Below are positions 46,126-59,254 of a stretch of 64,000 bases of DNA, in pieces. The notes beneath the pieces were generated by a model. The model worked only from the letters and a program-made list of their open reading frames with translations, had not been told where the DNA came from and did not search any database. The stretch spans positions 42,840,001-42,904,000 of the forward strand of contig CM060733.1 in the NCBI GenBank assembly GCA_030704615.1. Reading direction: 5' to 3'. How positions within the stretch are numbered: position 1 is the first letter of the stretch; every line of letters starts with the position of its first letter. This DNA is from Takakia lepidozioides. Taxonomy: Eukaryota > Streptophyta > Takakiopsida > Takakiales > Takakiaceae. The translations under genes were made by a program, and so were the position numbers.

Positions 46126-46550
46126 GTGAGTAAAAGCCGCTCGACAGCTTTCATCACGAAGATGCCACCAGTTACTAAGGGGAGTGCCGGTACGAGCACC
46201 AGCGTTACTAGTAGGTATACAAGACGAGGTGTGCGGTTTAGACCACCTTCATCTTCAGTGTCTTCTGAGGAAGGTTCAGATTCAGAGTTAAAAAGATTCT
46301 CGCCGAGGGTGCAAGCCATTTTCGTGCCAATGTTGTGGGATACGATGGAGGAAATGTATGGAGCTACCAAGGAGCCACGTTGGTACTCTGGAGGTGTGGG
46401 CACCATTGAGCTTGATGATTTCATACAAGAGTTTGATAGTTGGTTGATTTGCAGCAGATGTATAATCCACAACTGTTTACGTCTTTTTATGGCATAGAAT
46501 GGGTTGTTTTAGACCTTGAGGGGCCGCCCATGGATGACTACCATGAGTTT
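46126..46550 (+). pseudogene. Gag-like fragment, LTR retroelement
   Basis: Encodes MPPVTKG...GTSTSVTSRYTRRGVRFRPPSSSVSSEEGSDSE and the block LWDTMEEMYGATKEPR..GTIELDDFIQEFDSW (written in pieces here). The same blocks occur at 49.6 kb (-) and 19.4 kb (-). A stop follows at 46497, and the gag tail (WVVLDLEGPPMDDYHEFRR in another frame) runs directly into RNase H sequence, so the whole reverse transcriptase has been deleted. Confidence 0.65.
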
Positions 46551-47076
46551 AGGCGCATATGCTAGCCGCTCGAATAATGATGCTGAGGCGAAGTATAGCT
46601 CATATGAAGGAGAGTGTCTAGCTGCAGTATGGGCAATGACACATTTCAGATGCCATCTCTATGGAAATCTCTTCACCCTTGTCATGGATCACCAACCATT
46701 GAAGTGGTTGATGGAGTTAGACAAGCTTATAGGGAAGCTTGCACGGTGGACACTTATGCTTCAAGAGTACGACTTCCAGGTGATGCATCGAGCCGGTATA
46801 GTCAATCGGGATGCAGATGGGTTGAGTTGTAATCCATGCACAAGCGAGCATGATGATACTGGAGCTCGGTGGCATGGTGAGACGGATGAGGAGATGGTGC
46901 CAAGATCGCATGCATCTGCCTTTTTGTGCATCCTAGCAATGGGAGCTCAAGCTGGTCCATCCCATAGGATTGGTCATGTAGATGATGTGTATGACAATCC
47001 GGAGATCATTGAGGAGCTTGGTGGTGCTAAGAATGTGCATGAGGATGCAGCAGTGTTGGCCTACCTTCGTACATGA
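46540..47076 (+). pseudogene. Ty3/Gypsy RNase H fragment
   Basis: Contains GAYASRSNNDAEAKYSSYEGECLAAVWA, then LVMDHQPLKWL and LARWTLMLQEYDFQVMHR with NRDADGLS at the end. This is the RNase H-like tail of Gypsy reverse transcriptase (each stretch split here for length). It starts abruptly because the upstream RT is missing. Confidence 0.85.
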
Positions 47077-47169
47077 GAGACAGCAGCCAGTGTGACTACT
47101 AAGGAGAGAGATCGGATCCTACAACAAGCCAAGAGGTCCAAGTGAGATGGATTCACCTACTCCGAGTAT

Positions 47170-47740
47170 AGGAGGATGGACAAGTGAGGATTGTGCCTCA
47201 TCCAACACAACGAGTGTGATTGGTACGCCATGTTTATGAGGAGTTGGTACATTTTGGAGTGCGGTGCATTCATAGTTTGCTGCCATGATAATACTAGTGC
47301 GGGCCTGCACACGAATGTACAACAGTTAGTGGCAAGGTGCATGGTGTGTGATAGTGTACGGGTCTTTCCAATGCATGCATCTACTCCACAAATACATCCT
47401 TTACCCATTATGGGTTTGGGCTATCGTTGGAGTCTTGACTTCGCAGGCCTTTTGCCACTAATAATTCGCCATAACAAGTATGTGCTGGTGATGGTAAAAC
47501 ACCTCTTCAAATGGATTGAACTAGTGGCATTGCCTGACAAGGCAAGTGAGGGGGCTGCGTATGCATTTTTAGATTGAATTCTTAGCCAATTTGGTGCTCC
47601 GGCCGAGGTGTTCACAGACTAGGGGAGAGAGTTCTTGGGGAAGTTTTAGGCTTTGTGTGAGCAAGCCTTGATAGATCACCGCACTACTTCTCGGGATCAT
47701 TTCGAGGCTGATGGCAGTTTCCCGGCTGAACCTTGTTTAG
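47170..47740 (+). pseudogene. Ty3/Gypsy integrase fragment
   Basis: Zinc-binding remnant (ARCMVCDSVR), then the integrase core opening GYRWSLDFAGLLP...YVLVMVKHLFKWIELVALPDK. After a stop it continues as FGAPAEVFTD and IDHRTTSRDHFEADG. At least three stops interrupt it, so it is dead. The order gag, RNase H, integrase is that of Ty3/Gypsy elements. Confidence 0.85.
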
Positions 47741-49439
47741 AGTTCCACTAATATTTAATTCTTGTTTGTGCATGTAGGCCATTATGAAAGTCACGTCTCG
47801 CAATCAACACAACAGAATAAAGAGGTGCTCATGAAGGCCTCTTCACAGATCTGATGATAGTTTCCCCTCTAGCGTTACTTCACCAATTAAATATCTCTAT
47901 AACAATCGTGGCTTGGGTTGATTGAGAATCCATGTTTGAGAGCCCATTAGAACTATTGAGCCATATCCTCATGCATCATTTATTTATCATGTAGGTGCTT
48001 AACATCTGAGTACTGAAAGAGTCCATCAAGCAGCCGGTTCAAATGGTAGATGTGAAGCGATGGCATGGACATATTAAGCGATCATGAGTAGATCGTTGAT
48101 TTTTCTTCTAGTTCACAATGTCCCTACAGAGGCCAATAATTTTAAGTCTAAGAATTAGAGGCATAGAGTGAGAAGGAATTGAAGTGGTTGCTTGCAAACA
48201 GATTGGACTACAATGGGTATGTTCACGCCACACTCTCATATTGGCTTCCACTTGTAACAGCGTATGCTTAATATATGAGCTTTCTAGCTGATTGTCATGG
48301 CAATTCGAAGCCGAGTACTTGTGGTAAATCTGGGGAACTCAAACCAGTCTCTTTTCAAAAATGTGAGAAGTTGGATAATTACTTATATCCAACTGGTATG
48401 TTAAAAAATGAATAGCAGACCAACACCATGTATACTCAATACCGCGTCCTCCATGAACATTCTTGCAATGGAGAAGACAAAGCAAAAATGTCACAAGAAC
48501 ATACATTCACACATACCAGCATTAGGGTAGACGTTGGGAACAGACATCATGACTACCACGTCTTTCTGAAGAGGCCTCAAGAATTTTTTTTCATTCTAGC
48601 AAGAGTGGTGTGCACTCCCTTAGGTCGCACCCCTAGTGGAGTTACCTTCCACCGGCATCATCTGTTTCCATGTCAAACGTATATATTAAACCGTATTAGG
48701 GACTGCAGCATGATAGTGATGTGATCTCTTCTAGTCATTGTAATAAGCTGTTGAAGAAGTATGAATATGATGCATGGAGAGTTAGTCAGGATTCCATGGA
48801 AATATAAGCATTGGCAGCTTCGATACCAACGTCCTATTGCTGAAGTACAAGGCTTAAGTAGACTGTATTAGTGGACTCCATCAACATGATGTGGTCTCTT
48901 CTAATCATTTTGACATAAATTAACTGAAGAAGTACTCTAACATTTTAGGAACAAAAAGGCTATGAGCAATATCAATCATGATTCTCGAGCATCAAAGCAC
49001 TCTCAGGACTTCCTCGAGTGGTTTTGGATGACTCATGTCGGAACAATCAAGGTTAGTCCAGTCCGAAAACTTGAGTTCTACATTGCAACATTGAAGATGT
49101 TTTGAATGCGTGACCTATCCGGTAGTAGCCATATATCCATATAACTTATCGCCATATATCGTCACGTATCTAGCATATGCCATAAGAAGGGTGTGTGCCA
49201 ATGGACCAAAGGACATGGTAGACGGGTAAGTTTATCCTTAGGGTGTATAAACCAGACTGGTATAAACGCTGTGTGTCGTGTATAGATAACAGACTTGTGC
49301 ATGATCACATCAGAATTGGTTATTGGATTGATGGTTACCTACAATGAGCTGAAGTGGAGGATACCTTGGAGGTCTTGAGATCTAAACTCCATGTGATCCA
49401 CATGATTGGGGTAAAAAATCATTGTGATTGATTTTTTTT
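47741..49439. other. Unassigned retroelement-flanking region
   Basis: AT-rich, stop-dense on both strands. No gene, LTR pair or clear repeat could be supported. Confidence 0.45.
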
Positions 49440-49815
49440 GCTTTTGTCAACTTGAACTTTTGGAGTCAAGCAACGCCATAAAAGGCGTAAACAGTTGTGG
49501 ATTGCGTATCTGCTGCAAATCACACCAACTATCAAACTCATGTATGAAATCATCAAGCTCGATGGTGCCCACAACTCCAGAACACAGACGTGGCCCCTTG
49601 GTAGCTCCATACATTTCCTCCATCGTATCCCACAACAATGGCACGGAAATGGCTTGCACCCTCGGCGAGAATCCTCCTAACTCTGAGTTTGAACCTTCCT
49701 CAGAAGACACTGAAGGTGAAGGTGGCCTAAACCGCACATCTCGTCTTGTATATCCACTAGTATCGCTGGTGCTCGTACCGACACTCTCCTCAGCAACTGG
49801 TGGCACCTCCGGGAT
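49440..49815 (-). pseudogene. Gag-like fragment, reverse orientation
   Basis: The minus strand encodes MPPVAEESVGTSTSDTSGYT, RRDVRFRPPSPSVSSEEGS, the LWDTMEEMYGATKGPR block and GTIELDDFIHEFDSW, then NPQLFTPFM. It is the best preserved of three gag-like copies in the window. It ends without a nucleocapsid or protease. Confidence 0.65.
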
Positions 49816-50077
49816 GAAAACTCACAACCACACCTGTTGTAAACCTGTCTCTAATCCCCATTTCCACAAGGTAACCGGGTAGAGAACCTGTTGCGGCTTA
49901 TCCACTGCTGCTTGCAGAAGCTGCCGGTGTAGCTGCCGGTGTCACCACATGACAATCATGTGAAGAATGACGGGTGTATTGGTCACCTGACTATGTTTCC
50001 ATCACTAGAGGCACAAGGGCTGAGTTTAATGATGAAAATGCCCGTACATGCATATATGCAAATTCGCAAGGCTCTAA

Positions 50078-50503
50078 GTGCCTCTGGTACAAGATTGGAA
50101 TTGCTATGAGAGCGTTTTGGCATTGAGGATTAGGTGGGAACAGCAGATAATATTAAACAAAATGGTTGAGGGCAAAAATAAGACCTATACCTCAACTTTG
50201 CAGTTAGGCACCTTGCCAACCTTGGCTAAGCAGGTGGAGGAAGACGATGATTCAACTTATGGAACAGGCTCTGATCCCAGAGAAAACAGGAAGGGAGAAA
50301 GAAAGCAAAACAGAGGAACAAGAAGAAGGGGGCTAGGTGCTCCCCCATCAAAGCAGTGGTTGAGAGAGAGAATGACCAACAAGCAAGCAGTTATCCTGTG
50401 GGAGAATTCTCTGGTAAGTGAAGTGCCTCCAAGCTGTAGAAACGTTGGATCCTCAGTGTTACCTATAAACCGCAAGAAGTCATTTGTAAAGGCACCGGCA
50501 TAA
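50078..50503 (+). CDS. Unidentified basic ORF
   Basis: A 141-codon open frame whose likely ATG is at 50162 (after AAA). It is rich in Arg, Lys and acidic residues (QVEEDDDSTYGTGSDPRENR; RGTRRRGLGAPPSK). I recognise no domain. It may be a 5' exon of the F-box/LRR gene downstream, or a retroelement remnant. Confidence 0.3.
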   Translation: MPLVQDWNCYESVLALRIRWEQQIILNKMVEGKNKTYTSTLQLGTLPTLAKQVEEDDDSTYGTGSDPRENRKGERKQNRGTRRRGLGAPPSKQWLRERMTNKQAVILWENSLVSEVPPSCRNVGSSVLPINRKKSFVKAPA

Positions 50504-51378
50504 CCCTATGCTTTAGCAATGATTCTCGGTTGCGGTTTGGCGACCTGAATATGTTGGTGGGTTTCTGGATTAATGTGCCTGTTTTTCTGGCCTCCATGGG
50601 TTATTTTTCAATTCTCCATGACCCTTCACCGGGAAAAAAAAACTTCACTAAAGAAGGGCACTTATTTTAGAGGCCTTCTTGACCAGAAAAAGAGTGGGTG
50701 TTGATTGGTAAGGCACAAGTGAACTATGTGGAATGATTATGGGGTCCACGGCGAGAATATGCCATCTGAATATGTGATGCCATTCCGAAAGAGACTGGGT
50801 CTGCTTGCAGGATTCGCAAATGAATCTACTTTGCTATGGCCGCGCCGTAAGAAATACGTAGTGTGTAAAGGGATTACGATTATGTTATGCTGAATTTTTC
50901 TGTGGAGAACTCGGGCGATCGAGAAGAAGAGTGACAATCCGGATCAGAGCCGAGTTTTTGCCAAGATGATTGTCAAAAACTTTGGTTTGTAAGGTTCAAA
51001 TGGTTGTGCAGAATGCAAGATTCAGGGAGGGTCGGCGGTAAGCGAACCACCCCCCAGTGATTGGCAGCAGATCTGAGGACGATGATGAGAGTAGGTGGTG
51101 TAAAACTCAGTTGCCCTTCCCAAGTTGCTCCAGCACCAGCCCTGATGAGTTTATGCGAGCATGCTCTGGCATATCACGTAACTTGCGGTTTTGTTCTATC
51201 CTCCTCATATACCATATGTCACGCCTGTTAGGTTTCCGGATCCGGAAACCCTAATTATTTGTGTTGGAATCTGACCACACCACAATGGGTGGCTCTAAAA
51301 CAGTCCGGTTTAGAAAGCTAGACTTGAATAAATCTTTATTCTCGCTCATGTTGTCAGCTGAAAAAGCTTGAATAGCAT

Positions 51379-54300
51379 TTGGCAACTTCTACGAAGTCGC
51401 GGAACAACAGGTGGGATTCGGACATGATTGTAATCATCTTCATGTGCTTTGAGGCAGATTCGGGGTACTGGAATCAGGTGAAAGGATTGCCACTGGACGT
51501 TCTTCAACGCATTCTTCTGGGCCTTCCAGCACTTACTCTGCATGCTCTGAGCCACGACATTACTTGCCCTTTATCGTGAGATTGTCCAACAACTACCTTT
51601 CTTGTTTTTTATATCTTTCTTTGATACCCATCGGGGAGTGACGATTTGCTTCTCTTCTTAGATGCCGACTGTCAACTAGTTTCGGTGATGGGTTGCACTT
51701 CTTGCGTGCATGGATACTAAGTTGGTGCATTTCAATGGCAAGAACTAACTGCAAATTATGGGTACGCTCACCTGTAACATAGTCAATGCGGCTGCCTATT
51801 CAAGAGAAAGTAAGGAGGTGGCAATTAAGTTTGCCTGATTGTGTTTCAGGCAAATTAATGAGGAGGGGAGTGTGCCGCATAGCGAGGCAGCTCCATTTCC
51901 TGGCAAGAGATTGCCAGTCCAGAGTCAGGGTGGTCCCTCAGAAGGGACACATGGGTGCAGCAACAGGAGCAATGATGGGAGGAAGTCTCGCTGTAGAAAG
52001 AGAGCACGGATAGGATCAGTTAGACAATTAGAGGAGTTAGTTTTAGAGGCTGGCGTTGCTGCTGCTTGGAAAGTTCTCTTTTGCAAACGATGGCCAGCCC
52101 ACTCAAAGCACAGTGATCATGCTGACTTCTCTGAAAGAGACATCATTGGAGATCACGTTGAAGTAGACTGGCAGCAGCTGTATTGGGAGGCACATCTGCA
52201 AGAGTAAGGAGGATTGTCTTTTAGCCCATGACAGCTTGCTGAATTCCTCTTGTTGCAAGTGAATTGTGAAGAATCTGTGCTGTGTTCTGTCCATTATTGG
52301 TAGGTTGAGTGGGTTGAGATGAATTTCAATAGACTTTCCCATGAGACACATTGGTGGAGCTAGCACTTGGTGGGTATCTATTTCTGACAGGTGCCGGGTT
52401 GCATCTATGCAGCTGTCTGAATGCAGCTGCAGCCCATGCTTCAATTTCCAACATTGAAGGTCAAATTGGGGACTTCCTCTTGCCAGGTCGTTCACCTCAG
52501 CTTTTCACCACTTTTCACTTCTCCAGTATCAACTGTAAACTGTATGGGTCCAAGTATATGTTGTTCTTGACATCAGGTTTGGCCTTATAGGTGAGTTGGT
52601 TCAGCATATTAGAAGGAATTGTTCAGGAGCTGACAAGCATCAGTTTGCGGATTTGAAAGCCAGCTGCTGGCAGTTTGCTCAGTTTGCCAGGTATTTCTCC
52701 TCCTCAAAGACATGAAAAGCTAGTGGATTTCAATGCCTTTAGAGTTACTCTTACATTGACAAGGTTGCGTGTTCTACAAACAGCTGCCTCTACTGTGACT
52801 TGTTTTCAGCTGTAAAGCCTTGGGGGGGAGAGACTATCCATGAGCAGGCTTCATGAGCCCATGAGCAAGTGAGTGTGAAATCCGTGAGCTCAGGCTCATG
52901 AAACACCCTGATTCACCCAAAATTGTGAGCACAGGCTGATGAACTTACAGTATTCGCCTCAGGAATTATATTTTCCCAGCCTTGGGGTGATGACTTTTCC
53001 ATGACTTCAAGAGAGGGGCATAAGTGAGGGAAGTTGGGTTTGTTTCTGGTTCTTTGAGAACATATTTTCTATTTGAGCCTGTTATTGTGGGAAGTGGGTT
53101 TTTGAAGTTATTTTGCGTCTTTTTCAATGCAGGCATTTGCGGCTCCAAAGTGTCTTGTGTTCCGAGGAGCTTGTGGTGAGTCTTACAATAGTACAGCGAG
53201 GGCTTGACAACTTAGCATCTAGTCTTTAGAGTTGAGCCCTGGTTTCTGAGATGTCAGGGAAATCCTCTTTCATACAGTTCGTTCCTGACTTCAGAAAGCA
53301 GATTTCACAAACAAATTGCCGATCAGACATCATTTTCCGGTTGTTCATAACATCTCTCAATCTGGTTTAGGCTCATCACAGAAGAAGTCTCTGGCTTGTG
53401 TAAGAGTGTTTTTGAATGTCTGTTTGTAGTTCATGATTGTGGAATATGGAAGCTGTTAAGTAGTAAAGTTGCTGTTATTTTATTGTTTTATACAACTGAT
53501 TTCGTGTGTTCAGAATCTTCTCGGAAGTGCCCGACTACAATCAATTTGCTTTTACAACGTGAAAATTAGAACAGATGTAAGTGGCAGCTGTAGCTGATCT
53601 GCTGGACCTGAGCCTCCAGACCTTGATTGTGTTGAGTAACGATTATGTGTCTTCCCCTTCCTAGTAGTCAGTCTGGCACTAGTCCTTGCAGACGCTGGGC
53701 TTATATCTAACAATTCAAATGACCAGCAATCAAATGAGAATGCATGCTCACATATAGCAGAGAATATACCTGTCAACACCCGATTGTTGTGGGCTCATGT
53801 TACACATGCAGCACATATCAGTTACATAGATGGATGGTGAAAATTGAAATGTTGGAACCTTAGGAGAATTGGCATGGGCATGCTGCAGTCTACTGGAGCT
53901 AAGCCTTTACTCGATCCTTGGGTTCCCACGTTTGGATTGAGTAGCAGTGTCTTTGCATCTGAGTATTTGAAGACACAGAAAGCATTATGTGAATCAGGAA
54001 AAACATTTAGACTGCCCTCAACAAGACTCTTTCATGAAACAAAATCGACTTTTGGAAGGCTAGCAGTACCATAGTGGCCTACACTTAACTAGTCCTAGAG
54101 CAAACCTTCACAAACACACGTTTGTGCATTGCAGAATCCTTTGCTTCCCTGTAGGAAGTATTTTGATGACTGGGGGCAGTCGTGGCTGTCAGCTTGCAGG
54201 CATATGCCAGCTGTTGACCCAGAGCATGCCAACACTGCAACGTGTGGATTTCTACCACTGCAAATTCTCTGGGGCAATGCTCAACAGGATTGCAAAGGGC

Positions 54301-57300
54301 ATGTGCCCAACCAGCAGTGGGGCCTCGCATAGACTCCAGCACTTTGGGCTGATCTCCTCCAGGATATTTGACCAATCAGAGCTCTCCTCACTGTCGCCAT
54401 CTGGGTTTTACCATTTCCTATGCACTGGCAGGCAAGTGATTTCCTTCTCTGACCTCCCCAGTTTAGGAGGGAGATTAAAAAAGAATTCTATGCCCAGTTT
54501 GAGTGGGTATATGAAAAGGTGAATGCCAGGAAGACAAGTTTGAGCTAGTACCTCAGAAAGAGTGTCCACAATTTTTGGACTACTGCTGGTTGGGAAACCT
54601 GAACACAAGGTGGTCCACCTGTGAAACCTTCTATGTGGATTACGGTGAAAATCACTTGTACACTCTCTCACCTGTCATACTAATGTTTCCTCTTTACAGT
54701 AAGCTATGGTCTTCTTAGGTTGCTTGGGTGTGAGGTGGTTCCCAATAGACACTTACATCCAGGTAATCTGCCAACAACTGAGGTAAGCTTGGGATTAACA
54801 AGACAATTGAGTAAGGACAGCAGCAGGTAACTTTTGAGAAATAGCATGTAAGCACAGTGACACTTTGTAGTATCTACTGCCCCTATGAACTAAAGGCCTG
54901 AACAGCTTGACTTGGGGCATGCTACCTCCTATATGTAAGATTCCATATATACTTGCTTGCTCTAGCCTTCTGGCAAAATTACTACGGAAGTTTTGCAAGT
55001 CTTATTATCCTAATAATTATTCCACTGAACAGCCTTGTGTCTATTTTTCAACTGGTTAAAGGCTTACAACCGTTATCATTCTCATATAAAGTTATCGTAT
55101 TCTCTGGCAGAGATGAACGTGCTTGAGATGAACGTGCTTGCGGACAGTTCACATGTTTTCTAGCTGAGTGCATGGTCTTAGCAGATGACCCCTTTCACAC
55201 GGGACATGTATTGACAGGTATCTTCGCTCAGTAAAGCTATGGGATAATTCACTGGAACAAGAGAACACTGCCTTTATTGTGAATATTATCTTCCAATTTG
55301 CACTCGGCCTTTCCCATTTCTTCTTGGTCGACAATGAGGTACGCAGTTGTTGAGCTGCACTTGTTGATGTATGGTTGAAGTTGTGTTGTTCAAGGTCACA
55401 GGAGGTTATCAGTGAGTGAAGTGGCTGAAGTGGGAGTTACTTCTATGTCTGGGATGTGAAATTTTGTCCTTGGCTGCACTCTTTTGTTGATTTATATGCA
55501 GATCATATCTCAGGCAAAGATTTGTAAAACTGCCTTGGCTACAGAGCTATTAATACCTAGGGAATGTTAACAGGGAACTACAACCCTTCAATTTATTGTC
55601 ATTGTGCAGCTGGGAGAAGTGTTCACTAGACTACTTGCGAATTCTCTGCTGTCAAATGTGCCATCTCTACACAGTGGGAGACAGTCTCTGCTCAACCTCA
55701 AGGTGCTTGATCTCAGGTAAGGATGGAAATCACTTATTGTAAAGCGTAATTGCCTGATGATTTCTGGTGGCGAAATACCCCTTCATAAGCAGAAATTCTG
55801 TGCCTGTGTCTCAAATTCATAAGTGGGTTTGTGTATTTGCATTTTGCAAGAGGTGTCAACTTAAAGAGCCTATGTGGTTGGGTTTGCAGGTCGAACTTGT
55901 TAGATGGTGCTGCTGTGCCGAGTTTGGCCGCTTGTTTGAAGCAGATGCCTATGTTGCAGTATCTGGATATGAGTGACAACCCACTTGAGGATACTGGCAT
56001 CAGGTAGAATTTTGGGATCAGTTTTTGGCGAATCACAAGTATATGCAATACAAAAAGCCTGCAGGAGGAACTGAGTGGAGTAACTGCATGATTTGCCTTT
56101 TGCATTCACCGCAACACAGTTTGTATTCTCAGGCTCGAGAATAAAACATGACTGGATCATGCTGTGGTGTTTGACTGTTTGCAGTGTCAGGCTTTGGTCG
56201 CCTACTTTGATGATGTTCAATAGGCAGGCGGAATGTTGTTGGCACCACTTATGTGCAAAAAACAAAATTGGGTATGCAGGCCGAAGCAGACATGATTTAT
56301 TGTCTGTTCCATCCCTTGGTCACCCTTCCCCTTGGGAGGCAGACAGCTTGTAGCTCAGTAACAGGGCAACGTGTTTACCAATCCTCCCCTGAGGGAGCAC
56401 CAAGAGCCCACATCATTAGGTGATCCCCCTTTTACAGCTGGAAGTTATTATGAGTGACACCCAACATACACCTATGTGTATTGTAACTCACAACCACTTG
56501 CAACGCTGCTTTGTTCCCTAACCACTGCCGTCTGTGGATGTTCCAAAAGGATTGTAATGTGCTGGTCAGACTGTTAGCCGCCTGCTAAGGAATGACGAGA
56601 AATGTACATGCAGGGGACTGGTTCCGTATCTTCAGGGCTTGTGTGGTAAGGCATCCTCGTTAGTGGAGCTCTTGCTGGCCACTTGTTGCATGTCTGCCCA
56701 TGGTGCTGCTGCCCTCTTGGAGGCTATTTCACTTCCGAACCACCCAGTGCGCCGCCTTTCGGTGGCCAGCAACCACCTTGGCAGGTAAATCCTTGTTGAC
56801 CTTGTGCTACAAATGAATGCCACGAACTCATCTCCATTGTCCAATCCAAGCATTGATAATGTCATCGAGGTGAAGGGGATGGCATGGGTTAGTTTAGATT
56901 TGTTGTTGACGAATTGGTGGATGTGAATATTATCTCAAAAGAGGACCATTGAGCAGCACAGCACCTATGGGCCACCTGAGGATACCTTTGACTTTTGGGA
57001 TAAGAGGATGCTGCTATAAGTCAGCCACCTGACGAATGATTCAAATAGATGTACCTGGTATAGAGGAAGAGTGTGTCAGATTTATATTTCCAAGCCACTG
57101 ATTTGGGGCGGCATTGTGTACAGTGCTGCTGCCACAAACTTGGCACAATTGGTAAGGAGCTCTGCAGTGGAGAGTCTGGACATAGGAGACATAGGGCTTG
57201 GTCCATCAGGATGCACTTTGGAACTGCAGGGGGCACTGGTCTCTACTCAATCTCTTGTTCACTTAGATCTAAGGTATTTATCACCAAACCAGAAAGTGTT

Positions 57301-58107
57301 CACTTCTCTTGTCTTTTTGTCCTTCTGCGATAGCTTCAGGTCTCGCATTCATACAGAATTGCTGCCTTCCCCACGGTCAGCATGCCATATTGCAAGATTC
57401 AAGTCTCATCTTTAATAATGTGGTAGGCTCAGTGTTCAAACAGTAATGTTTTGTGATTGTAAGTAGCTTAGGTGCTAGATGTTGAAGCTTCTATTAGATG
57501 AAAGTCCATCTTAGTTTTAGACAGTTTCACGTGTTTGCCTGTATTTTTCGTCTTTGTAAACAGGACTTTGTATGTATTTCAATTAAGCATTTTGACAAGC
57601 TTCATGCAAACATTGGGATTGGATGCAGCAAAAATCGGATCAGTGCAGCAGGTGCTGCTATGCTAGTAGCCATAATAGTGGATGGATACAGTGGTCTCAC
57701 AAGCATTGATGCGAGTGCCAACCTGCTGTCTGTTCACTCCATGACCTCCATGGCTACTGCTTTACAGCATCAACTGCGTAAAAGAAATACTGGTGGGTAT
57801 TTCCATGTGTGAACTGGGTGGGTTCTTGGAGGAGTTTCCAGGTGATGTAAGCACACCTAAATCTATACACTTGTGACATAGTACTGGGTTAGGTGATGTT
57901 GCTCTGTTGCATGGGCAGCTCCATCTAAGCCTGAGTGTTTTCTTGTGGTTTGCAACAGGGTCGCTCCAGTGCCTGGACTTGAGAGGAAATCCCGGAAGCT
58001 TTTTGTCCAAACTTTCAGGCGTGTTTGATGGATGTGGGGGGTGCAAGGTGCTGCTCTCTGATTCGTCTTATGAAACACATGCTGAACTCCATGATGATGA
58101 TCCCTAG
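51379..58107 (+). CDS. F-box/leucine-rich-repeat protein
   Basis: Likely substrate receptor of an SCF ubiquitin ligase. The F-box-like start is VKGLPLDVLQRILLGLPALTL (split by the reader at PLDVL), in an exon ending at a donor near 51576. An exon at about 51851-52204 carries AAAWKVLFCKRWP..VDWQQLYWEAHLQE, typical of the linker after F-boxes. LRR exons with ribonuclease-inhibitor-like repeats follow: about 53133-53175, 54148-54433, about 54719-54766, 55218-55338, 55610-55716, 55890-56003, 56614-56784, 57124-57273, 57629-57792 and 57959-58107. The last seven join in phase and end at TAG 58105. LRR lines include LQYLDMSDNPLEDTGI and VRRLSVASNHLG. The first exon, and exons between 52.2 and 54.1 kb, are uncertain. 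ATG near 51418 is possible. Confidence 0.68.
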
Positions 58108-59254
58108 ACAGCTACCGTGGCATTTTCTGTTAAGAATGTGGACATAGGTTCAAGCTTGCTGTGCAGTCAGGTCATTAGTCTCTACACCTGGCTGCTCGGG
58201 ACAGGGTTTATCCATGACAGCTCTAATGTTCTGGAGGGTGTCAACTCATTGTCTTGACATACATCTTGGTGTGAAAGCATACGGCACTATTGAGTTGTCC
58301 ATGTGCGAAGCCGCTTTGATTGTGTTGACCTCTTCACCCTCCCAGCTCACATCTCAAGGCAATGTAGTGGGGATTGTATCACACATATCCCATAGAAGAG
58401 ACCATGGTGGTAAAGGCAGGGGTACTCGAATTGCAAGTTTAGCACTTGCTATTGTTCACAGCACATCCTATCGATTTTGAACTGCAGCAGAGCTTCATGT
58501 TCGCTCATTTCCAGGCAATTCTTGTACAGGGGAAGTTGTCCAATCAAACAAGTTGTAGTTGACCTTGAAAAGGTATCCCAACTTGGATAAAAAGTCGTCG
58601 AGAGGGAGAACAATTCAGTGACCACACTTGAGAGGAAGTTTGCCATTACATATTTGGCTAGTGGTACAACTTGTGGAGCCCAAATGCTAGAGTGTATTCA
58701 GAGAAGCTTATATCTGCATTAGTGGCAATTGCTCATGTTTGTATCATCCCCAATCTCGTAAAACCAGTAAAACCTTGTCCCTTGTTGCAGGTGAATCACA
58801 AGAAAAGAGGAGTCTGTAGTGTCGTTGCGGCCCTTTGCCTTGAGGGTAGGGGGTCGAGACACAAGAAGGGTTGTCTTTGTGGTGGGGGTTGCGGTAGTAG
58901 GAGTGGGGCCTGACGACCCTCCAGTGTCGAAGGCGCTCACTATGTGGCTCCGAGCGGGGTGGTCGTAGTATAAAGAGTCGGAGTGGGGGGTGGCAAAGGA
59001 CTCACCGCAGGGCTAAGGCCTTGTGATGGGAGTCATGGGAAGGTCTTGGGGTTCACTACGGTCCATTGGGGCCGTGGTGGATGGATCAAGATTCATCACT
59101 GGGAGTTGAGGGTACGGTGGTTCACCAAAAAAGATTTCGGCTGTTTCTGAGATCCCCGTCGACATCTACAGAAGTATATATAGGCAGTAGTAACCTCGAC
59201 AACTGTGCAAGCCCATTAAACGAACAAAAGCAACAAGCAAGCGAGCCGGAAAGC
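58108..59254. other. Unassigned region
   Basis: 3' flank of the F-box/LRR gene, then a G-rich stretch (about 58.83-59.05 kb) of unknown origin. No coding signal is supported. Confidence 0.45.
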
